Translations under genes and position numbers: made by a program
Shown here: positions 28,198-39,000 of the stretch, one piece after another
Layout of the letters: the number at the start of each line of letters is the position of its first letter
How positions within the stretch are numbered: position 1 is the first letter of the stretch
Origin: Pseudomonadota bacterium
GTDB lineage: Bacteria > Pseudomonadota > Gammaproteobacteria > Acidiferrobacterales > UBA6901
Length of the DNA: 51,634 nucleotides
Assembly: GCA_021778035.1 (NCBI GenBank)
Contig: JAJYCY010000003.1
Location: 26,470 to 78,103 of the forward strand
Direction: 5' to 3'
Notes under the pieces: model-generated
Databases searched by the model: none
What the model was told of the DNA's origin: nothing
What the model saw: only the letters and a program-made list of their open reading frames with translations

Positions 28198-29307
28198 TCA
28201 ATGCCGCATCATCACCGCCATCGCCTCGCGCGCAAGCTCGCCGGCTTCGTCGACACTGCAAACACGGACTTCGATCGCGCTTGCACTGCTGCTGATCCGC
28301 TGGCCGCCCTGTGCCGTGCGGTTGGCCTGCGCATCGACCCGTATGCCGGACCATTCCATGCCGGCGAGAATGCGCTGCCTAACCTGCCAGGCGTGCTCAC
28401 CGATGCCGCCACCGAATACGATGCACTCCGCACCACCCATCACGGCAAGATACGCGCCGACATACTTGCGAGCCCGATAGCAAAACATGTCGACCGCACG
28501 ATCCGCCTCCGGCCTCCCGTCTGCAAGCAGCACGCGCATGTCACCGCTCACCCCCGACACACCGAGCAGACCCGACTCCTTTTCCAGGATGTTGTCGGTC
28601 TCTTCCGGCGTCAAACCTTCTCTGCGTTGCAGGTAGGTGAGCAGTCCGGCATCGACGTCCCCACAACGCGTTGCCATCATCAGACCCTCGAGCGGAGAAA
28701 ATCCCATTGACGTGTCGATCGCTACCCCATCCCGGACGGCGGTGGCGGAACAGCCGGAACCGAGCTGCAGGCTGATCATGCGTCCATGCCCTTTCCGGTC
28801 CTGGTCCAGTGCTGACCATTGCCGCCACATCGAGCGGTGCGCAAGACCATGGAATCCGAAGCGCCGCAGTCCGTATTTCTCCATCAGAGCCTGCGGCAAT
28901 GCATAGTTGCGCGCCGCCCCGGGCAGACCGGAATAGAACGCTGTATCGAACACCGCAATCTGGGGCATCTGCGGACCGAACCGTTCGCGGCACAGGCGCA
29001 ACCATCCGAGCGCATGCCGGTTATGCAATGGCGCAAGCGGCTCCAGGCGCTCAATCTGCTGTTCGACCGCATCATCCACCCGCAGCGACTGCACCAGGTC
29101 TGCGCCTCCATGCACCACGCGGTGCGCCACCACTGCCGGGCATTCCAGGCCGTGCTGATCAATGAACTGCCCGAGCAGTCCGGGAGATGGCTCTGCCGAG
29201 CCTTTTTCGTGCATGAATGCAACAACCTCGGGGTGGCCTTCTGCGGATTGCCGCAATGCCACGAATCGCACGGAGGAACTACCGCTGTTTATGGTCAATA
29301 TAATCAT
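28198..29307 (-). CDS. ackA: Acetate kinase
   Basis: A 369-residue acetate kinase, about 30 shorter than E. coli AckA. Motifs: [13 protein letters not shown] (signature 1, phosphate-binding Asn and Ser), [31 protein letters not shown] (signature 2; His present but HGLAH instead of HGTSH), [10 protein letters not shown] and [10 protein letters not shown]. It makes ATP and acetate from acetyl-phosphate. The ATG at 29307 starts the family domain; an upstream in-frame reading would include the promoter. The ribosome site is poor. First gene of ackA-xfp-glgP, preceded by an FNR/ANR box; a 6-bp stem with a 3-base loop (29346-29360) lies in the predicted leader. Confidence 0.92.
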   Translation of the reverse strand: MIILTINSGSSSVRFVALRQSAEGHPEVVAFMHEKGSAEPSPGLLGQFIDQHGLECPAVVAHRVVHGGADLVQSLRVDDAVEQQIERLEPLAPLHNRHALGWLRLCRERFGPQMPQIAVFDTAFYSGLPGAARNYALPQALMEKYGLRRFGFHGLAHRSMWRQWSALDQDRKGHGRMISLQLGSGCSATAVRDGVAIDTSMGFSPLEGLMMATRCGDVDAGLLTYLQRREGLTPEETDNILEKESGLLGVSGVSGDMRVLLADGRPEADRAVDMFCYRARKYVGAYLAVMGGAECIVFGGGIGEHAWQVRQRILAGMEWSGIRVDAQANRTAQGGQRISSSASAIEVRVCSVDEAGELAREAMAVMMRH

Positions 29308-29403
29308 GCGCTGCTGCTGGGAGCCCGCTGCCCTGTCGCAGATACTGCAGGACCCCTGCACGGTACCCGTAGCCGTATGCAATCCGCAGTCAGCACACGA
29401 GCC

Positions 29404-29444
29404 ACGATACGCACCGGATCCGGCGTGGCATTGATCTGTGTCAA
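29404..29444 (-). promoter_or_regulatory. FNR/ANR-type box and promoter of ackA-xfp-glgP
   Basis: On the minus strand, TTGACACAGATCAA (29431-29444) matches TTGAC-N4-ATCAA at all ten specified positions. A -10 TATCGT (29404-29409) is centred 31 bases downstream, close to the 32 expected for a class II FNR-dependent promoter. Transcription would begin near 29397, about 90 bases before the ackA ATG. Confidence 0.72.
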
Positions 29445-29492
29445 CAATTGCAGGCTGCTGCCGGCGCAGCAGCACGGCACCAGCCCGCGTCG

Positions 29493-30602
29493 TTACGAAC
29501 CCCGGTGCCGAAACAGCCAGGAAGCCAATACCATGCTGACGAATGCGAGCACCGCAAGCGCGGCATACTGGGATGCAAGCACGCCCACACCATCGCCTTC
29601 GAGGAAGGTACCACGCAGGACCACCAGAAAATAGCGCAGCGGATCGAAATAGGTCACATACCGAACCACCCCCGGCATGTTGGCGATGGGCGTGGCAAAA
29701 CCGGACAGGATTACCGCCGGAACCATGAACAGGAACACTCCGAGCGCACCCTGCTGCTGGGTGACCGCCAGCGACGATATCATCAGCCCGATTCCGATAC
29801 CGGATACCACGAACAGAAACAGCCCCAGATAGAGCGCCAGCAGGCTGCCCGTGAACGGAACGTCAAACCAGAATACCGCCGCAACCATAATCAGGGTCGC
29901 CTCGGCCATCCCGATGACGAGGCCCGGTATCGACTTGCCGATAAGAATATCGAACGGACCAAGTGGCGTGACCAGCAGCTGATCGAACGTGCCGCTTTCC
30001 CGCTCGCGCGCAACCGACAGCCCGGTGGTCAGCAGCGTCACCACCAGCGTGAGCAGCCCGACGATACCCGGAACGATGAACCAGCGCGACAGCAGATCGG
30101 GATTGAACCAGGAGCGTATGAAAAGCTGCGCCGGCGGCTGTCCCCAACCATGGGTCCGTGCCCAGTCGCGGTTAAAAGCCTCGGTGGCTTCGCTCACGTA
30201 GTTGTTTGCCAGTGCGGCGGTATTCGAATTTCTTCCGTCGATGATCACCTGGACCCGCGCCGGCCGATGTGCCAGCAGGTCGCTGCTGAACCGTGGACCG
30301 ATGTGTATGACCAGCAGCACGTGCCTGTTATCGATCTCCGGCGCAATCTGTCGGTCCGACGTAAGCACCGCTTTCTGCCTGAAATAGGGAGACCCCGAGA
30401 AATGCGCCAGCAGTTCGCGCGACGCCGCGCCACTGTCCTGGTTGTAAACGGCATAGGAAATGTCGCGTATGTTGAACGTGGCGGCATATCCGAAAATGAT
30501 CAGCTGGACCAGTGGCGGCACAAACAACGTCATGCGTGCCACCTTGTTGCGCATGAGCGCCAGAAACTCCTTGACCGCCAGCGCCAGGATTTTCGTTCCC
30601 AT
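29493..30602 (-). CDS. ABC-2 type transporter permease (YhhJ/YbhS-like), second copy
   Basis: A 369-residue inner-membrane permease with one N-terminal helix (about 22-42), a large periplasmic domain (about 50-170) and about five C-terminal helices, with the ABC-2 motifs ERESGTFDQLLVTPLGPFDILIGK and PLRYFLVVLRGTFLEGDG. It pairs with the upstream permease to form the channel of an export pump. The start at 30602 is 4 bases after the preceding stop. Last gene of the tolC-hlyD-ATPase-permease-permease operon. Confidence 0.9.
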   Translation of the reverse strand: MGTKILALAVKEFLALMRNKVARMTLFVPPLVQLIIFGYAATFNIRDISYAVYNQDSGAASRELLAHFSGSPYFRQKAVLTSDRQIAPEIDNRHVLLVIHIGPRFSSDLLAHRPARVQVIIDGRNSNTAALANNYVSEATEAFNRDWARTHGWGQPPAQLFIRSWFNPDLLSRWFIVPGIVGLLTLVVTLLTTGLSVARERESGTFDQLLVTPLGPFDILIGKSIPGLVIGMAEATLIMVAAVFWFDVPFTGSLLALYLGLFLFVVSGIGIGLMISSLAVTQQQGALGVFLFMVPAVILSGFATPIANMPGVVRYVTYFDPLRYFLVVLRGTFLEGDGVGVLASQYAALAVLAFVSMVLASWLFRHRGS

Positions 30603-30606
30603 GGTT

Positions 30607-31719
30607 TCAGTCCAGCCGTTTGCGCGACAGCCGCCAGGAAAGGCCGAGAAAAAACACCGCCATGATGCACAGCCCGGCGGCGTTGGCCAGCACCACCGGC
30701 CACACGTCTCCGGCACCGAACACGGTCTGCAGGATCGCCACGAAATAGCGGGCAGCAACCAAATGTGTCATCAGGCGGATCGGAAACGGCATCGAGTCCA
30801 GGTCAAAGATGAACCCGGACAGAATGAACGCCGGCAGGAATGTCGCAACGACGGCGATTGTCGCCGAAACAAACTGGTTTTTGGCTACCGTGGATATCAG
30901 CAGCCCCATCCCCAGCGCCACCAGCATGTACAGTCCCGATGCCGTGAACAGCAGCAGCATCGAACCGCGCAGCGGAACGGAAAAAAGCCATTCTGCCATC
31001 GCCACCGAAAGTGCGAGTCCAGCCATTCCGAGCACGAAATACGGCACGAGCTTGCTGACCAGAATATCGCCCATGCTGACCGGCGTAGCCATCAGCGCCT
31101 CCATGGTTCCGCGCTCCCACTCGCGGGACACGACCTGGGCAGTCAGCAGGGCACCGATCAGCGTCATGATGATGGCGATCAGCCCGGGCACCAGATAGTT
31201 GCGGCTGCGCAACGCGGCGTTAAACCAGATACGCGGTTCGACCTCGACCGGCACGGCGATCGCCGCACCGCGATCACGCGCCTCCTGCGCGAGCCAGTTG
31301 CTCCATACTCCCCGGATATAGGCACTGATCAGCGTGGCGTTGTTGGCATCGACTCCGTTGACGAACACACCGATACCCGCGTCACCGCGCCCGAGTATCC
31401 GGCGCCCGAAATCGCTGCGCAGCCACACAATGCCATCGACGCGCCGGCGCGCGAGCGCGTTGCGCGCCGCAGACATGGTCGCATACCGCCGGGGCATGAA
31501 ATACTGCGAGCGGTAGAACCCACCGAGCAGCTGCTGCGCCTGGGGAGAATTTGGCGCGACCAGAGCCAACGGCACGCGCCGCGCATCGAGCGAGATGCCA
31601 TAGCCGAAAAGCAAAAGCAGGACAAACGGCAGCACCACGGCAATGGCGATCGCCGACGGATCGCGTACGATCTGCAGGAATTCCTTCCGGATCAGACCGC
31701 TCAGCCGCATGCGGTTCAT
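30607..31719 (-). CDS. ABC-2 type transporter permease (YhhJ/YbhR-like), first copy
   Basis: A 370-residue permease with the same layout as its downstream neighbour: a helix at about 24-43, a periplasmic domain, then five C-terminal helices, with SREWERGTMEALMATPVSMGDILV and HLVAARYFVAILQTVFGAGD. The two permeases are diverged relatives, which suggests a heterodimeric channel. Its ATG overlaps the stop of the ATPase gene by 4 bases (ATGA), so synthesis is coupled. Confidence 0.9.
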   Translation of the reverse strand: MNRMRLSGLIRKEFLQIVRDPSAIAIAVVLPFVLLLLFGYGISLDARRVPLALVAPNSPQAQQLLGGFYRSQYFMPRRYATMSAARNALARRRVDGIVWLRSDFGRRILGRGDAGIGVFVNGVDANNATLISAYIRGVWSNWLAQEARDRGAAIAVPVEVEPRIWFNAALRSRNYLVPGLIAIIMTLIGALLTAQVVSREWERGTMEALMATPVSMGDILVSKLVPYFVLGMAGLALSVAMAEWLFSVPLRGSMLLLFTASGLYMLVALGMGLLISTVAKNQFVSATIAVVATFLPAFILSGFIFDLDSMPFPIRLMTHLVAARYFVAILQTVFGAGDVWPVVLANAAGLCIMAVFFLGLSWRLSRKRLD

Positions 31720-33455
31720 GACGCCCTCCGCGTGCTCTGCTCATGGCCGGCCACCAGCGCGATAAAAGCATCTTCCATGGTCGGTTCCGGGCCGCCGGAT
31801 ACACGCGCCAGCGCGCGGACTTCCGAAGGTGTGCCGGCGGCGAGCACCTCGCCCTGCGACATGAGTACCAGGCGGTCACAGTACTCGGCTTCCTCCATGA
31901 AATGGGTGGTGACCATTATCGTGACGCCCTCATGCGCCAGGGTATTGATGCGCGCCCAGAACTCGCGACGCACGAGCGGATCGACACCGGAAGTCGGTTC
32001 ATCCAGAAACAGGATCTGCGGCTCATGCAGCAGCGCGCATGCCAGCGCCAGCCGCTGCTTGTGCCCGACCGACAGGGTACCGGCGTTCGACGCACGGTAG
32101 GGACCAAGGCCGAACTCCTCCTCCGCCCAGCGCAGGCGTGCTGCGAGCTGCGCGCCGCGCAGCCCATAGGCGCCCGCGAAAAACCGCAGATTCTGTGCCA
32201 CGCTCAGGTCACCGTACAGCGCAAAACGCTGCGATACATAACCGATGCGCTGGCGCGCCGCCCGCCCGGCGTGGCTCATGTTTGCCCCGGCAACGCTCAG
32301 TTCTCCAGAAGTGGGCGGAAGCAGCCCGCACAGCATGCGGAAGGCCGTGGTCTTGCCGGCGCCGTTGGCACCAAGCAGTCCGAACACCTCGGACCTCGAT
32401 ACGTCAAAGCTGATCCCCTTGACCGCCTCGAAGCTTCCGAACGAACGCCGCAGATTACGCGCAGTGATGAGCACCCCGGGCGACAGCCGTACCCCTGTGG
32501 AGGCGGATCCAGACCGCACCGTGTCCTGTCTCCAGTGTGTCCGCCTCGACAGCAGCAGGGCAACGAAGGCGTCTTCGACGCGCGGCTGCACCGCGTCCCA
32601 GGCCTCACCCTGTTGCGATCCGGGGCTTGCGCCGTCAGCAAGAAGCACACGGATTTCTCCGCCATGCAGCTGCGCATCGACTACGCCGGGGCGATGCGCG
32701 AGTTCCTGCTGCAGGCGCCGCGGTTCGCCTTTCGTGTCACGCACCAGAAAAGTACGTCCGGCAAGCGGTGTCCGGAAAGACACGGGATCCCCCCGGCCGA
32801 GAAGACGCCCCTCATCGAGCACGATCAGGTCGTGACAGCGCTCGGCCTCGTCCAGATAGGCCGTGCTCATCAACACGGTGGTGCCTTCGCGCGCGAGCCG
32901 GTCGATGATAGCCCACAGCTCCCGACGCGAAATCGGATCGACTCCGACCGTCGGCTCGTCGAGCAGCAGCAGCCGGGGCGTGCGCAGCAGCGCGCAGGCC
33001 AGCCCCAGTTTCTGCTTCATGCCGCCGGAAAGCGCGCTGGCACGGCGGGACCAGAACGGTCCGAGCGCGGTCAATGCCAGCAGATCATCGAAACGGGCCC
33101 GGCGCACGGCGGGCGCGAGCCCCTGGAGGTCGGCGTACAGATCCAGGTTCTGGCGCACGGTCAGCTCTTCATACAGGCCGAAACGCTGCGGCATGTACCC
33201 GATGGTCTCTGCGACAGCACCGGGTTCGAGCATGGTATCGTGCCCGAATACGGCAACCTTTCCGGCATCGGGCCGCAGCAGTCCGGCCGCAAGCCGCATC
33301 AGCGTGGTTTTTCCGGCGCCATCCGGACCAAGCAGGGCGGTAATAACACCAGTCCCGATCGCGAGGCTGAGGCCACCCAGCGCCTCGACGATTCTGCCGC
33401 CGCCCGCGGGAAAGCGCTTCTCCACCCCGTCGAACGTCAAGGCGGAAACAGCCAC
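31716..33455 (-). CDS. ABC transporter, two fused ATP-binding domains (YbhF-like)
   Basis: A 579-residue cytosolic protein with two nucleotide-binding domains. Domain 1: Walker A GPDGAGKT (43-50), signature LSGGMKQK, Walker B LLLLDEPTVGVDP. Domain 2: Walker A GANGAGKT (about 361-368), signature LSVGHKQR, Walker B LFLDEPTSGVDP. The second signature has Val in place of the first Gly of LSGG, a degenerate site often tolerated in such fused ATPases. It powers the two downstream permeases. It starts 4 bases after the hlyD-like stop. Confidence 0.92.
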   Translation of the reverse strand: MAVSALTFDGVEKRFPAGGGRIVEALGGLSLAIGTGVITALLGPDGAGKTTLMRLAAGLLRPDAGKVAVFGHDTMLEPGAVAETIGYMPQRFGLYEELTVRQNLDLYADLQGLAPAVRRARFDDLLALTALGPFWSRRASALSGGMKQKLGLACALLRTPRLLLLDEPTVGVDPISRRELWAIIDRLAREGTTVLMSTAYLDEAERCHDLIVLDEGRLLGRGDPVSFRTPLAGRTFLVRDTKGEPRRLQQELAHRPGVVDAQLHGGEIRVLLADGASPGSQQGEAWDAVQPRVEDAFVALLLSRRTHWRQDTVRSGSASTGVRLSPGVLITARNLRRSFGSFEAVKGISFDVSRSEVFGLLGANGAGKTTAFRMLCGLLPPTSGELSVAGANMSHAGRAARQRIGYVSQRFALYGDLSVAQNLRFFAGAYGLRGAQLAARLRWAEEEFGLGPYRASNAGTLSVGHKQRLALACALLHEPQILFLDEPTSGVDPLVRREFWARINTLAHEGVTIMVTTHFMEEAEYCDRLVLMSQGEVLAAGTPSEVRALARVSGGPEPTMEDAFIALVAGHEQSTRRAS

Positions 33456-33459
33456 GACG

Positions 33460-34497
33460 TCAGCTTCCGCAGGGATGGTGGGCGAGGCCGCGACTCAGGC
33501 GGGCCGGAAGCGGGATTGTGACCGTCACCGGCATGCCAAGACGCAGTCGGCCATCCGGATTGCAGACATATATCCGTACCCGGTATACGAGCTCGGTACG
33601 CAGCTGTTCTGTCTGCACCGTCTTCGGCGTGAACTCGGCCACGGGTGACACGAATCCCAACCATCCGTCGAAATGCTGCCCGGGAAAGCTGTCGCTCGAA
33701 ATCACCATCCGCATGCCTTGGCGCAGCCGCCCGAGGTCCGGTTCCGGGACATAGGCCCGCACCCAGACCGGATTGTCGAGCGCCAGACTCAGTACCGGAG
33801 TCTGCGGACCCGCCATGTCGCCGGGTTCAAGGATGCGGTTGTCGATCACGCCGTCATCCACAGCATACAGGTGTGTGTCGGCCAGTTCCTTGCGGGCAAG
33901 CGCAAGCGCCGCCTTGTCGGCCGCAACCCCGGCACGTGCCGCGGCGATGTCCTGCCGGCGCGGCCCCCTGATAACCAGCCGCAGCGCCTGCTGTGCAGCC
34001 TGCTGGCGGGAGAACGCAACTTCCATGGCCTGTCGGGCGTCATCACTTGCCTGTTGCGGCAGATAGTGCTCCTTGGCAAGCACAGCGTCGCGCCGGTAGG
34101 TCTTCTGCGCATTGCGCCAGGTGGCCTGCGCCGCGGCGGCGTTTGCGCGCGCCACGGCGATTTCTTCCGGCCGCGACCCGGACCGGAGGCGCGCCAGACC
34201 ATGACGGGCAACCGCCAGCTGCGCCGCTGCGCGCGCGGCGGCGTCCCTGAAACGGGCTGCATCAAGCGTCGCAAGCAGCTGCCCGCGATGCACCCGGTCA
34301 CCTTCCTGCACGGCAATCTGCCCGATCCGGCCACTGTCGTTGAAAGCGAGCTGCACTTCCCGGATGTCAATCGAGCCATAGACAGTCAGCGCTGCGGAAG
34401 ACGATTTGCGGCGTGCCAGATACGCATAGACCGCGACTGCGGCAATAACCACCACCAGCACTGCAATCAAAAGCCTTTTTCGGTTCATCGGCATCAT
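33460..34497 (-). CDS. HlyD-family periplasmic adaptor (YbhG-like)
   Basis: A 345-residue membrane-fusion protein. It has one N-terminal helix (about 9-26), a biotinyl/lipoyl-like half (LTVYGSIDIREVQLAF, VQEGDRVHRGQLLATLD), a long coiled-coil hairpin (about 90-210, Ala/Arg/Gln-rich), the second lipoyl half (YAVDDGVIDNRILEPGDMAGP) and a beta-barrel end. It would bridge the ABC-2 channel and the TolC-like duct. The ATG at 34497 is chosen because AGGA lies 6 bases upstream; an ATG three codons later is possible. It lies 28 bases after the TolC-like gene. Confidence 0.92.
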   Translation of the reverse strand: MMPMNRKRLLIAVLVVVIAAVAVYAYLARRKSSSAALTVYGSIDIREVQLAFNDSGRIGQIAVQEGDRVHRGQLLATLDAARFRDAAARAAAQLAVARHGLARLRSGSRPEEIAVARANAAAAQATWRNAQKTYRRDAVLAKEHYLPQQASDDARQAMEVAFSRQQAAQQALRLVIRGPRRQDIAAARAGVAADKAALALARKELADTHLYAVDDGVIDNRILEPGDMAGPQTPVLSLALDNPVWVRAYVPEPDLGRLRQGMRMVISSDSFPGQHFDGWLGFVSPVAEFTPKTVQTEQLRTELVYRVRIYVCNPDGRLRLGMPVTVTIPLPARLSRGLAHHPCGS

Positions 34498-34525
34498 AAA
34501 TTTCCTGTCAACAACCGGCATTGGT

Positions 34526-35926
34526 TCATCTGGAACAGTGGCGCAGCAGATCGTTGATCGCAGCAACATCCTCGGGCGCCAGGATACCCGCCGCGGCTTT
34601 CAGCCGTGCTCGCGCAATGATCTGCGCGTACAGCGCGCGCTCGTAGTCCCGCTGCGCCTGCGCCGCCTCGGACGCCGCGGTCAGCACATCCTGTATCGAC
34701 CGCACTCCGATCTCGTAGCCTCTGCGGGTCGCCTTGAGCGACAAGGCCGCCGAACGCGCCGCTGCGTGCGCCTCCGTGAGCTGTGGCACGCTGTCTCTCA
34801 GCGCCAGGAAGGCAGTCTGGGTATCGAGACGGATTCTGTCATCCAGGTCATCGATACGTGCGCGCTCGGCGCGCACCTGCGCGTGCGCCTCGCTTACACC
34901 GGCGTCGATCGCACCACCGGCGTAGATCGGCATCGAGAAATTGATGCTGGCACCTGCCGAATTCATCTGCATGTCAGGCAGCAGCACCCCGTATGCGTGC
35001 TGGGCAATCCCGGAAATGCTGATCGTGGGCCACGCGGCCCGGCGGCGCACATCGACCTCGTCCCGGTACGACTGCAATGCGGCTTTCGCCTGCCTCAGAA
35101 TCGGCTGCTCGCGCATGGCCGTTGCCACCCACTGGCGCATGCGGTCGGGATCGGGGCCGCGGGGCGAGAAAGTCCGCACATCGCACAGGTGAGCTACCGG
35201 AGCGTGCGTCAGACGCCCAAGCCTGCGAATCGCTACCGCGACGGCATCGTCGGCGCTGGTCTGCGCTGACCTCGCGGCATCCTTCCGCGCCCTTGCCTGC
35301 GCTACCGCGACGATGTCCCCGGCGCCGACCTTCAGGCGAGCCTGGGCTTCGCGGTAAAGACTGTCGAGCAGCCGTGTCTGGCGACGCGCCACCCTGGCAT
35401 CGGCAACCCGCTGCAGTACTCCGAAATAGGACTCGGTGACATCCAGGATAAGCGCCTGCTGCGCATAGACGAGCGCTGCCCGGTCGCCACGCACCCGGCT
35501 TCCGGCAGCATGCAGCGCGGCATATGCCGGGCCATCCAGAAGCGGCTGTGTCAGCGTGATGCTGTAGCTGTCCGAGTGAAAGGATCCCGAGATACGCTGC
35601 GGCAGCACGCCACTGACGGTTGTGCTGTTGACGCCGGCGCTTGCGCCGGCCGCAATGTGCGGCAACAGCGCTGCCCGTGCCACGGTCCTGCCGGCGTGAT
35701 CAGCCTGCATCAGTGCCAGTCTCTGCGCGATCACCGGCGACGATGCGATGGCCTGACGGTAGGCGTCCATGAGGTCCTCGGCCTGCGCAACCGGCGACGA
35801 AAACACCGCCAGCATCAGACCCATGGACCAGACCAGCCATGCTGCGCCAGAACATGCCTTCTGCGTCAGGACCCGGATCACCCGGCAGCCGGGAACGGAA
35901 GCACGGATTTGGCTGTCGGACTTCAA
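34526..35926 (-). CDS. TolC-family outer-membrane efflux protein
   Basis: A 466-residue outer-membrane factor. Signal peptide about 28-49 ending AQA before E50 (VWSMGLMLAVFSSPVAQA). The mature part shows two repeats of long helices with a beta segment (SDSYSITLTQPLLDG) and the typical YEIGVRSIQDVLTAASE motif, as in TolC-type proteins. It forms the exit duct for the adaptor-ABC-2 pump encoded immediately downstream. The start is TTG at 35926 with AGGA 5 bases upstream; a GTG 15 codons later would shorten the n-region of the signal. First gene of a five-gene operon. Confidence 0.92.
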   Translation of the reverse strand: MKSDSQIRASVPGCRVIRVLTQKACSGAAWLVWSMGLMLAVFSSPVAQAEDLMDAYRQAIASSPVIAQRLALMQADHAGRTVARAALLPHIAAGASAGVNSTTVSGVLPQRISGSFHSDSYSITLTQPLLDGPAYAALHAAGSRVRGDRAALVYAQQALILDVTESYFGVLQRVADARVARRQTRLLDSLYREAQARLKVGAGDIVAVAQARARKDAARSAQTSADDAVAVAIRRLGRLTHAPVAHLCDVRTFSPRGPDPDRMRQWVATAMREQPILRQAKAALQSYRDEVDVRRRAAWPTISISGIAQHAYGVLLPDMQMNSAGASINFSMPIYAGGAIDAGVSEAHAQVRAERARIDDLDDRIRLDTQTAFLALRDSVPQLTEAHAAARSAALSLKATRRGYEIGVRSIQDVLTAASEAAQAQRDYERALYAQIIARARLKAAAGILAPEDVAAINDLLRHCSR

Positions 35927-36096
35927 GTGTCCTGCCTACCTCTGGCGCTCTGCGCCTTTGCCAATACCGGATTTCCTCATTTCCGGCGCAGCAGGTCAAG
36001 TAACCGGATCAATTCGTCACCGCTTCCGGCTGGCACAGATTCCGTCCGGCGCCACTCGGAAAAACATGCCTGTCCGGATTGCGATACGCTACCGGT

Positions 36097-39000
36097 TCAG
36101 CGGAAATCGCGCGAATGCGTCATGAGCGATCCGAGCAGTCCGGAATGATCCTCCAGGTGCCGTGCAATCACGTGCAGCACCTCGCCGTCCCTCTGCACCT
36201 CTCCGGCCACGACCAGCAGGCGCGCCCCCAGGAGCGCCGCACGCTCGCGCTCCGCCGTGCCCGGCCGGACTACGACGTTGGTGTGGCCGGTCTCGTCTTC
36301 GAGCGTCACAAACGTGACGCCACCGGCGCTGCCCGGGCGCTGGCGGCCTACAACCAGTCCGGCGACACGCACCGGACTGCCGCCGGACAGCCTTCGCACT
36401 GCCGCAGCACCGCACGCGCCGAGACGGTCCAGGTGCCCGCGCAGCAGCGCCAGCGGATGGCGATGCAGGCTCAGGCCAAGACTGGCGTAATCGGCAACGA
36501 TTTCCTCGCCCTCCGTGGGTGAACGCAGCAGCGGCAGCGCTTCCGGGGCATCAGTACCTGCGAGCAGCGGCATGTCGGGCTCCACTCCGCAAACCGCCCA
36601 GCGCGCCGCATGCCTGTGTCCGGCAAGCCGGGCAAGCGCTCCGGCGGTGGCAAGCATGTCCAGATCCCGCCGCGACAGGCGCGCACGCCGGGCAAGGTCG
36701 GCAACATCCGTGAATGCGGCCTGCGTCCGCGCTTCGACCAGACGACGCGCGCCGGAACGCGAAAAACCCCGCACCATGCCAAGCCCCAGCCGCACCGCAG
36801 GCGTGGAAGCATGTTCGCACTCGAGTGTGCAGTCCCGGCTGCTGATGCACGCATCCACAGGGCGCACCACCACTCCGTGGCGGCGGGCATCCTGCACCAG
36901 CTGCGCCGGGGAATAGAACCCCATCGGCTGGCTGTTGAGCAATGCACACAGGAATGCCGCCGGCTCGCGGCACTTCAGCCACGCGGATACATACACCAGC
37001 AGGGCGAAGCTGGCGGCATGTGACTCGGGAAACCCGTATTCACCGAACCCCCTGATCTGGGCGAATATCCGGCGCGCAAATTCCGCGCTGTAGCCATTCC
37101 GGCGCATCCCCTCGATCAGGCGATGCCCGAATGAATCGAGTCCGCCACACCGATTCCATGCGGCCATGGCGCGGCGCAGCTGGTCAGCCTCCCCTGCACT
37201 GAACCCTGCCGCCACCATGGCCAGCTTGATCACCTGCTCCTGGAAAATGGGCACACCCAGTGTGCGCAGAAGCACGGTGCGCACCGCCTCGGAAGGGTAG
37301 CTCACAGGCTCCTCACCCTGGCGTCGGCGCAGATAGGGGTGCACCATCCCGCCCTGGACCGGACCCGGACGCACGATCGCCACCTCGATCACAAGGTCGT
37401 AGAAACATCCGGGTTTCAACCGGGGGAGCATCGCCATCTGTGCGCGCGACTCGATCTGGAATACCCCCACCGTATCGGCTTTCCGGATCATGGCATACAC
37501 CGCCGGGTCCTCGGGCGGAACGCTGGCCATCGTGAGCCTCTGTCCACGAACCTGCTCCACCAGATCAAAGGCACGGTGAATGACGCTGAGCATGCCGAGC
37601 GCCAGACAATCGACCTTCAGCAGACCCAGCGCGTCAAGATCATTCTTGTCCCACTGGATCACCGTGCGTTCCGGCATGGCGGCGTTTTCGATAGGGACCA
37701 GGGACGACAGCGGCCCGCGCGCAATCACGAAGCCCCCGACATGCTGGGACAGATGGCGTGGAAATCCCAGCAGCTCACGTGCCCGTTCCAGCAGGCGCCT
37801 GATGACGGGATTCTCGGGGTCAAAACCGGCTTCCGGGAGACGGTCTGCGGGGATATCGCCCCCATCCCACCACTGCAGGCATGCCGTCAGGCGATCGAGC
37901 TGCTCCGGCGCCAGACCCAGGGCCCGTCCGACATCGCGCACCGCGCTGCGCGGACGGTAAGTGATGACGGTGGCGGCCAGGGCCGCACGACTGCGGCCAT
38001 ACTTGCGGTAGATGTACTGGATCACCTCTTCGCGGCGGTCATGCTCAAAATCCACATCGATGTCGGGTGGTTCATTGCGCTCCCTGGAAATGAAGCGTTC
38101 GAACAGAGTCTCGATCCGGTCCGGATCGACTTCAGTAATGCCAAGGCAGTAACACACTGCCGAGTTGGCCGACGAGCCGCGGCCCTGGCAGAGAATGCCG
38201 CGCGCGCGGGCAAAACACACGATGTCATGGACGGTGAGGAAATAGGGCTCGTATCCAAGCTCGCCGATGAGGGCCAGCTCATGGGAAATCAGTCCGCGCA
38301 CCCTGTCTGGCGCGCCGGACTGCCAGCGCCGGCCCAGACCTTCGGCGACGAGCTGCGCCAGATGGGTGGCCGGTGTCTGTCCTGCGGGAACCAGCTCCTC
38401 CGGATACTCGTAACGCAGCTCGTCCAGGGAAAAGCGGCAGCGTTCGGCAATGCGTCCTGTCTCTGCAAGCAGCTCCGGAGGATAGATGCGCGCCAGGGCT
38501 TCGCGGCTGCGCAGGTGGCGTTCACCGTTGGAATTGAGCGCCCGGCCAGCTTCACCGAGTGGCACGCCCAGGCGGATCGCCGTGAGCGTGTCCTGCAGGG
38601 CACGCCGGGCACGCACATGCATGTGTACGTCTCCGCTCGCGACGAGCGGCAGCCCGGTCTGCATTCCGAGACCGGACAGGCGCGCAAGACGCACGCTGTC
38701 GAAACCATCGCGCGCCAGCTCGACGGCAATCCATGCGCCTTGCGGAAACTGGCGATTCAGCCACAGGCCTGGCTCCGGATCAGGCGCCAGTCCGGGATCA
38801 TCATCGGGCAACCACAGCGCCAGACAGCGGCTGGTTATGCGCTCCACATCCGCACGGCTGAGACGGTATTTCCCCTTCTCCGCCGCACGCCGGCCGCAGG
38901 TGATCAGCTCGGACAGCTCTCCGTAGGAACTGCGATCGACCGCAAGCAGTACCAGTCGTGGCCCGTCGGTGAGCGCGAATTCACTGCCGACGATCAGCCG

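Noticed and set aside
29476-29492. ackA operon as a continuation of the efflux-pump operon
   Set aside because: The 185-base gap contains a good FNR-type promoter for ackA, and the functions are unrelated; read-through is possible but not the main arrangement.
31743-33521. 592-codon open frame on the plus strand
   Set aside because: Exact mirror of the dual ATPase gene; the long frame is a codon-bias effect of GC-rich DNA.
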